NCBI GenBank assembly: GCA_001563885.1 | Contig: LKMM01000081.1 | Coordinates: 1-9,167 of the forward strand | Source of the DNA: Natrialbaceae archaeon B1-Br10_E2g27 | Lineage (GTDB): Archaea > Halobacteriota > Halobacteria > Halobacteriales > Natrialbaceae | DNA: 9,167 bases | Reading direction: 5' to 3' | Shown here: positions 6,033 to 9,167 of the stretch, piece after piece | Numbering within the stretch: the first letter of the stretch is position 1 | Layout of the letters: the number at the start of each line of letters is the position of its first letter | Position numbers and translations under genes: made by a program | Notes under the pieces: generated by a model | Told to the model about the DNA's origin: nothing | Seen by the model: the letters and a program-made list of their open reading frames with translations, nothing else | Databases searched by the model: none

Positions 6033-6701
6033 CTACTCCCCGCGCTCGAGTCGGGTTCCAATGCGTTCTGGTAATCCGGCGTCGGCGACTGCCGCCTGCA
6101 CGGTGTCGATATCGTACGCCACACGGTGGGTCTCGACGTCCATTGCCTCGAGGTCGACCACCGCGTATGCCGCTTTCGGGTCGTCGTCTCGAGGCTGACC
6201 CACGCTCCCGGGGTTGACGACGATCCCTTCGGCGTACCGAGAGACGCCCTGGACGTGGGTGTGGCCGAGGACGAGCACGTCTTCCTCGCCGAGTAGCCGC
6301 GGCGAAAACTCCCGTGGGTAGGTATAACGAGTGTAGCGGTCGGGATCGGCCGGATGGCCATGGACCAACTTGAGGCGACCGTCACACTCGAGACGCTCAG
6401 TTGGGAGGGACGCGAGCCACTCGAGGTGGCCCTCCGAGAGCTGGGAACGGGCGTGTTCGACGCCAGCCTGTGCCATCCGGTTGAACCGAAAGCCCGTCCC
6501 TTCGACGACCGCAGCGTCGTGGTTTCCCATCACCGTGGCCACATCGCGCTCGCGGAGTTCGGCGACACAATCGGCCGGCCAGGGGTTATAGCCGACGACA
6601 TCGCCCGCACAGCACAGTTCGTCGACTGCGGGCATGTCGTCTAAAACCGCCTCGAGGGCGATCCGATTTCCATGGACATCCGAGATCAGCCCGACACGCA
6701 T
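6033..6701 (-). CDS. Calcineurin-like metallophosphoesterase (YfcE/MJ0936-like)
   Basis: A 222-residue soluble phosphodiesterase with a two-metal centre. The full motif series is visible: DVH (Asp8, His10), GDVVGYNP with Asp34, GNHD at 59-62, VHGHP with His114 and His116, and GHTH at 146-149. NPGSVGQPRD at 163-172 is typical of the YfcE/MJ0936 group. Members split phosphodiester bonds of small substrates in vitro, but the natural substrate is usually unknown, and nothing here settles it. The start at 6701 (MRVGLISDVHGN) puts the first motif at its usual place; a start at 6728 would add nine residues. A weak AT-rich stretch about 30 bases upstream, near 6726-6736, could serve a leaderless mRNA. 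purO lies 75 bases upstream on the same strand, and the cysteine-rich ORF begins 63 bases downstream. Confidence 0.9.
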   Translation of the reverse strand: MRVGLISDVHGNRIALEAVLDDMPAVDELCCAGDVVGYNPWPADCVAELRERDVATVMGNHDAAVVEGTGFRFNRMAQAGVEHARSQLSEGHLEWLASLPTERLECDGRLKLVHGHPADPDRYTRYTYPREFSPRLLGEEDVLVLGHTHVQGVSRYAEGIVVNPGSVGQPRDDDPKAAYAVVDLEAMDVETHRVAYDIDTVQAAVADAGLPERIGTRLERGE

Positions 6702-6776
6702 AGCCGGCTGTTCGGCTGCCAGCAACATGTATGTTTGCCGCCAGGTATCGGTTGCGTCGAAAAGCGAAAGGAGCTG

Positions 6777-7367
6777 TCAGTTTCCGTTTTCGATCGCCGT
6801 CTCGAAACCGTCCTCGGTGCGGGCAACCCCTGCCGCACAGACCGCGTGTTCGAACTCGAGGTCGTAGGCCTCGCTCGCGGCCTCGTCTGCAGTTTCGGCA
6901 GCAAACGCGATCGGCTCGGGAGCGTTTTTCTCGTAAGTCGCCACCAGCGTCGGCTCCTCAACCGTCTCGACGAGTACGGCATCCTCACGGACCGTCCCGA
7001 TGAGCGCCTCGCCATCGTCACCGATCGTCGCCGCAATCCGTGGCGTGCTGTAGTCGTCTTTTTCGTAATCGAGCGAAAGCAGGCTCAACGCCAGCGCGTC
7101 ACGGGCGGGATACCCCAACTCGAGTTTCTCGGCGATCGGATCGACATGGGAGCCGTTCCCGAAGGCGACCGTCTCACCCGTCGGCGTCTCGACGACTCGC
7201 AGACAGTTATACGAGACGTACGGATTGTCCGTCTCGGGGGCGTCTTCGGTCGGACCGACCGTGAGGGCCTTCTCTCGAGCGGTTAGCTTGCGATTCGGGA
7301 ACGATCGTGAAGAGACGCGGTATGCGCCGACCTCGGGGCCGACGACGACGAACCGTCCAACGTACAT
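6777..7367 (-). CDS. purO: IMP cyclohydrolase, archaeal type
   Basis: PurO closes the ring of FAICAR to give IMP, the last step of purine synthesis, in archaea that lack the bacterial PurH cyclohydrolase domain. The 196-residue length fits the family. The N-terminal MYVGRFVVVG and YRVSSRSFPNR at 16-26 are its hallmarks, and the arginines there belong to the active site of the Ntn-hydrolase-like fold. Other conserved-looking stretches include VSYNCLRV and the acidic middle around LSLDYEKDDYSTPRIAA. The ATG at 7367 was chosen because family members begin MY; a TTG two codons earlier is possible but unneeded. A weak AT-rich stretch at about 7389-7397 lies 26 bases upstream and could serve a leaderless mRNA. 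The gene is divergent from the HNH gene, with 93 bases between their start codons. No other pur gene is in the window. Confidence 0.92.
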   Translation of the reverse strand: MYVGRFVVVGPEVGAYRVSSRSFPNRKLTAREKALTVGPTEDAPETDNPYVSYNCLRVVETPTGETVAFGNGSHVDPIAEKLELGYPARDALALSLLSLDYEKDDYSTPRIAATIGDDGEALIGTVREDAVLVETVEEPTLVATYEKNAPEPIAFAAETADEAASEAYDLEFEHAVCAAGVARTEDGFETAIENGN

Positions 7368-7430
7368 ACCCAAACTGGGTCCGAGCGAGCAAAAGACGCA
7401 TCGATTTGGGTCTACCGACTCGAGCGCGGC

Positions 7431-7438
7431 TTTATATC
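7431..7438 (+). promoter_or_regulatory. TATA box of the HNH gene
   Basis: TTTATATC is centred about 27 bases before the GTG at 7461. The distance fits a transcript beginning on the start codon, so the gene probably yields a leaderless mRNA with a GTG start. No Shine-Dalgarno site is seen before the GTG. Confidence 0.6.
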
Positions 7439-7460
7439 AGATGGAGCGGCCATCACCGGC

Positions 7461-8048
7461 GTGAGAACCGAACGGGAGTGTCTCGAGGCGTTACAGGAGG
7501 CGGCCGACCGACTGGGCACATCACCGACGAAAGCCGAGTACGAGAAACTCGGGTTGACGCCAGCCTCGGGGACGATTATTCGAGTTGTCGGCGGGTGGAA
7601 CGACGCGAAAACGAAAGCGGGACTCGAGACGTACGACCGGGCCGACTCCGGCGGAACGCCAGTTCAACCGAAACCCGAGTCAGTTGATCTGCCCGAGGAA
7701 ATAGAGTGGGCGGAACTTACCGGGCAACAGCGGTGGTACTACAAAAACCGAGTCGATCGAATCGCCAGGAAGGATCGTCGCCGAGCGCGTCTTCGACAGT
7801 TGTTGTACACGTACAAAGACGACCACTGTGCGTGTTGTCGCTGTGGCGAAGACCGACCGCCGTGTCTCGACTTCCACCATCCCGAGAAAAAGACGGAAAC
7901 GATCTCCAAGATGGTAAATGACGGATACTCCTGGTCTACTATTCAAGCTGAAATCGACCGGTGTCTCGTGCTCTGTGCCAACTGCCACCGTATCGAACAT
8001 AGCGATCGAGGGCTGCCAGAATCGAACGAACCCGACAATAATAAATAG
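7461..8048 (+). CDS. Free-standing HNH endonuclease-like protein with homing-endonuclease-associated repeat
   Basis: A 195-residue protein with two parts. Residues 1-58 resemble the homing endonuclease associated repeat, a small DNA-binding unit (TSPTKAEYEKLGLTPASGTI then GGWNDAKTKAGL). Residues about 87-118 are very basic. The C-terminus is an HNH-type zinc and metal domain: CACCRCGEDRPPC at 123-135, DFHHP at 137-141 and CANCHRIEH at 172-180. The two cysteine groups should bind a structural zinc, and the His pair with the final NCH..H motif should form the nuclease centre. It probably cuts or nicks DNA; the target is unknown. It is not inside an intron or intein here. The GTG start is fixed by the TATA box at 7431. 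It ends 30 bases before tRNA-Gln. It may be a selfish gene or one adopted by the host. Confidence 0.85.
   Translation: MRTERECLEALQEAADRLGTSPTKAEYEKLGLTPASGTIIRVVGGWNDAKTKAGLETYDRADSGGTPVQPKPESVDLPEEIEWAELTGQQRWYYKNRVDRIARKDRRRARLRQLLYTYKDDHCACCRCGEDRPPCLDFHHPEKKTETISKMVNDGYSWSTIQAEIDRCLVLCANCHRIEHSDRGLPESNEPDNNK
8037..8048 (+). promoter_or_regulatory. TATA-like box of tRNA-Gln, within the end of the HNH gene
   Basis: AATAATAAATAG overlaps the last Asn-Asn-Lys codons and the TAG stop of the HNH gene. It is centred about 36 bases before the tRNA, so a transcript could start near 8070 with a short 5' leader. The overlap means these codons may be held by the tRNA promoter as much as by the protein. 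Confidence 0.5.
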
Positions 8049-8078
8049 GGCCCCGGCCAACCTTCTACTGCGACAAGC

Positions 8079-8151
8079 AGTCCATTGGGGTAGCGGCCAA
8101 TCCTGAAGCCTTCTGGGGGCTTCGACCCTGGTTCGAATCCAGGATGGACTA
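8079..8151 (+). tRNA. tRNA-Gln (anticodon CTG)
   Basis: The 73-base gene folds as a normal cloverleaf. The acceptor arms AGTCCAT (8079-8085) and ATGGACT (8144-8150) pair fully, with A8151 as discriminator. The anticodon stem is AAGCC (8106-8110) with GGCTT (8118-8122), around the loop TTCTGGG, giving anticodon CTG at 8113-8115, which reads CAG. The T arm is CCTGG-TTCGAAT-CCAGG at 8127-8143. The CCA end is not encoded, as is usual in archaea. There is no intron. A pyrimidine-rich stretch, CTCCCTTCTTT, follows directly at 8152-8162 and probably ends transcription. Confidence 0.95.
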
Positions 8152-8162
8152 CTCCCTTCTTT
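8152..8162 (+). terminator. Pyrimidine-rich terminator after tRNA-Gln
   Basis: CTCCCTTCTTT follows the tRNA discriminator base directly. Archaeal RNA polymerase stops at T-rich stretches without needing a hairpin, and this is the only such run before the converging oxidoreductase gene. The remaining bases to 8234 hold no feature I can support. Confidence 0.4.
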
Positions 8163-8234
8163 GAGTTCATCTCGAGTCTGAATACGGGCCTGTCGGTCGT
8201 TTTCCACCCGAAATGAAGGGGGTTGGATGGGACA

Positions 8235-9167
8235 TTACGACCGATCGTAGGCACCCGCTCGCTCGAGTTCGCCCCGGTTTCGCAATACACTTGGCGTCCG
8301 ACAGATGCCGGGTGCGCCGGTGGCCTGCGGGACGGTGCAGTTGTTGCAGTTTTCACAGAGGACTGTGGTGTCTTCGTTCGTCTCGAGCAGTCGAGCCCCG
8401 AGTCGGGGTTCAGCATAGAAGGGGCGAGCCATGCCGACGGCATCACACGCCGGATCGGTGCCGTTGCCCCCCAGCAGCCGATCCATCTGGGCACGGTCGC
8501 GGATGCCACCCTCTGTGAGCACGGGGATCGAGACCTGCTCGCGAACCCGCCGACAGAAGTCTTCGTTCCAGGCGGGTTCGAAGTCGTACTGAAACGACTG
8601 GATGTGGTTGCCGAGTGAGACGAGCCGTTTTCGTAGCGGGCCACCGAACGCTGCGTCGTATTCGTCTTGGAGCGCATCGTTTTGCCACGCCCGGTCGGGA
8701 TACTCCCCACGGACGATGCTCATGTCCCAGATGACGGAGGTCTGGACGGGGACAACGGCGTCGTACCCAATGTGCTCGAGTCGACGGGCGAGTTCGACGC
8801 CATCTGCCAGCGAGAGTGTTCGTCGGACGATCGGTGACGGTGGAGCGGGCGTTTCGGCAGGTACCTTGGTCATGAGGGGAACGTCCCCTGCCCGGTCACG
8901 GATTTCGTCGTGGACGAGCGCGAGAAACTCGAGGCGGGCCTCCGGTGAGCCACCGAACTCGTCGTCGCGACGGTTGTAAAACGGCGATAAGAATTGCTGG
9001 ACGATGCCCATGTTCGCCCCCGAAATGTGGATGCCGTCGTAGCCAGCCTCGACGCAGTAAGCGGCCGACCGACCGAAATCCGCAGCGAGTTCGTATACCT
9101 CGTCGGTCGAGAGAACGTGCGGGGTATACGAGAGAAATCCAACGCGGTCGAGCAACCGGAGTTGCCA
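8235..9167 (-). CDS. FMN oxidoreductase of the old yellow enzyme/trimethylamine dehydrogenase group, N-terminus missing
   Basis: The reading frame is open to the right edge, so only the last 310 residues are present and about 100 or more are missing. It is a flavin TIM-barrel protein. Numbering from the Trp at the edge (residue 1): GYDGIHISGANMGIVQQF at about 42-59, LSPFYNRRDDEFGGSPEARL at 60-79, PVLTEGGIRD at 215-224 and AVGMARPF at 243-250, the last two being the phosphate-binding end of the barrel. The C-terminus has CENCNNC (271-277) and a fourth Cys at 289, matching the 4Fe-4S site of trimethylamine dehydrogenase and dienoyl-CoA reductase relatives. The usual catalytic His of the HGAHGYL-type motif is Ser here (codon 9021-9023), followed by Asn. 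The protein ends soon after the cluster, without a fused NAD(P)H domain. Substrate unknown. Confidence 0.88.
   Translation of the reverse strand, partial: WQLRLLDRVGFLSYTPHVLSTDEVYELAADFGRSAAYCVEAGYDGIHISGANMGIVQQFLSPFYNRRDDEFGGSPEARLEFLALVHDEIRDRAGDVPLMTKVPAETPAPPSPIVRRTLSLADGVELARRLEHIGYDAVVPVQTSVIWDMSIVRGEYPDRAWQNDALQDEYDAAFGGPLRKRLVSLGNHIQSFQYDFEPAWNEDFCRRVREQVSIPVLTEGGIRDRAQMDRLLGGNGTDPACDAVGMARPFYAEPRLGARLLETNEDTTVLCENCNNCTVPQATGAPGICRTPSVLRNRGELERAGAYDRS

Noticed and set aside
6672..7286. Plus-strand ORF of 204 codons over purO
   Set aside because: Antisense shadow of a gene with clear PurO motifs.
8079..8151. Attachment-site duplication of the tRNA 3' end
   Set aside because: I found no second copy of the tRNA 3' part in the window and no integrase gene, so an integrated element cannot be supported.
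7943..8710. Minus-strand ORF of 255 codons across the HNH end, tRNA-Gln and the oxidoreductase
   Set aside because: It crosses a tRNA gene and two coding genes and has no recognisable domain.
1..9167. CRISPR arrays, insertion sequences and rRNA genes
   Set aside because: No regularly spaced repeats, transposase motifs, terminal repeats around genes or rRNA-like stretches were seen.

Overview
The window looks like chromosomal DNA of a halophilic archaeon (class Halobacteria). The proteins are rich in Asp and Glu, CTCGAG is very frequent and CTAG is rare. Several genes have an AT-rich box 25-30 bases before the start codon and no Shine-Dalgarno site, the pattern of leaderless archaeal mRNAs. 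PurO, an archaea-specific purine enzyme, and a 7TM-PAS-GAF-PAS histidine kinase point the same way. Placement in Natrialbaceae is a guess from overall style.

Layout: 1-147 is a leader region with several symmetric repeats. 148-2673 (+) is a membrane sensor histidine kinase with no response regulator beside it. It converges on hisB (2751-3338, -), histidine biosynthesis. 3339-3604 is an AT-rich region without a gene that holds a TATA box and a 19-base palindrome. Then come a small two-helix membrane protein (3605-3865, +) and a Cys4 zinc-ribbon-like protein (3933-4283, +). These converge on a minus-strand series: purO (6777-7367), a calcineurin-type phosphodiesterase (6033-6701), an unlisted 42-residue cysteine-rich ORF (5841-5969), serine O-acetyltransferase cysE (5332-5844) and an HtpX-like M48 membrane protease (4313-5284). 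Most of these appear to have their own leaderless promoter. On the plus strand, divergent from purO, follow a free-standing HNH endonuclease-like gene (7461-8048, GTG start) and, 30 bases on, tRNA-Gln(CTG) (8079-8151). A minus-strand FMN oxidoreductase (8235-9167) runs off the right end and lacks its N-terminus.

The most interesting item is the tiny ORF at 5841-5969. Its ATG lies about 29 bases from a TATA-like box, it carries CxxC, HH and a Cys-Cys pair in 42 residues, and its TGA overlaps the ATG of cysE. A cysteine-rich, probably leaderless ORF coupled to the gene that commits serine to cysteine synthesis could be a cysteine-responsive translational switch or a zinc/thiol microprotein; neither has been tested. 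The other genes are mostly housekeeping. HisB and PurO belong to pathways that share AICAR but are not in one operon here.
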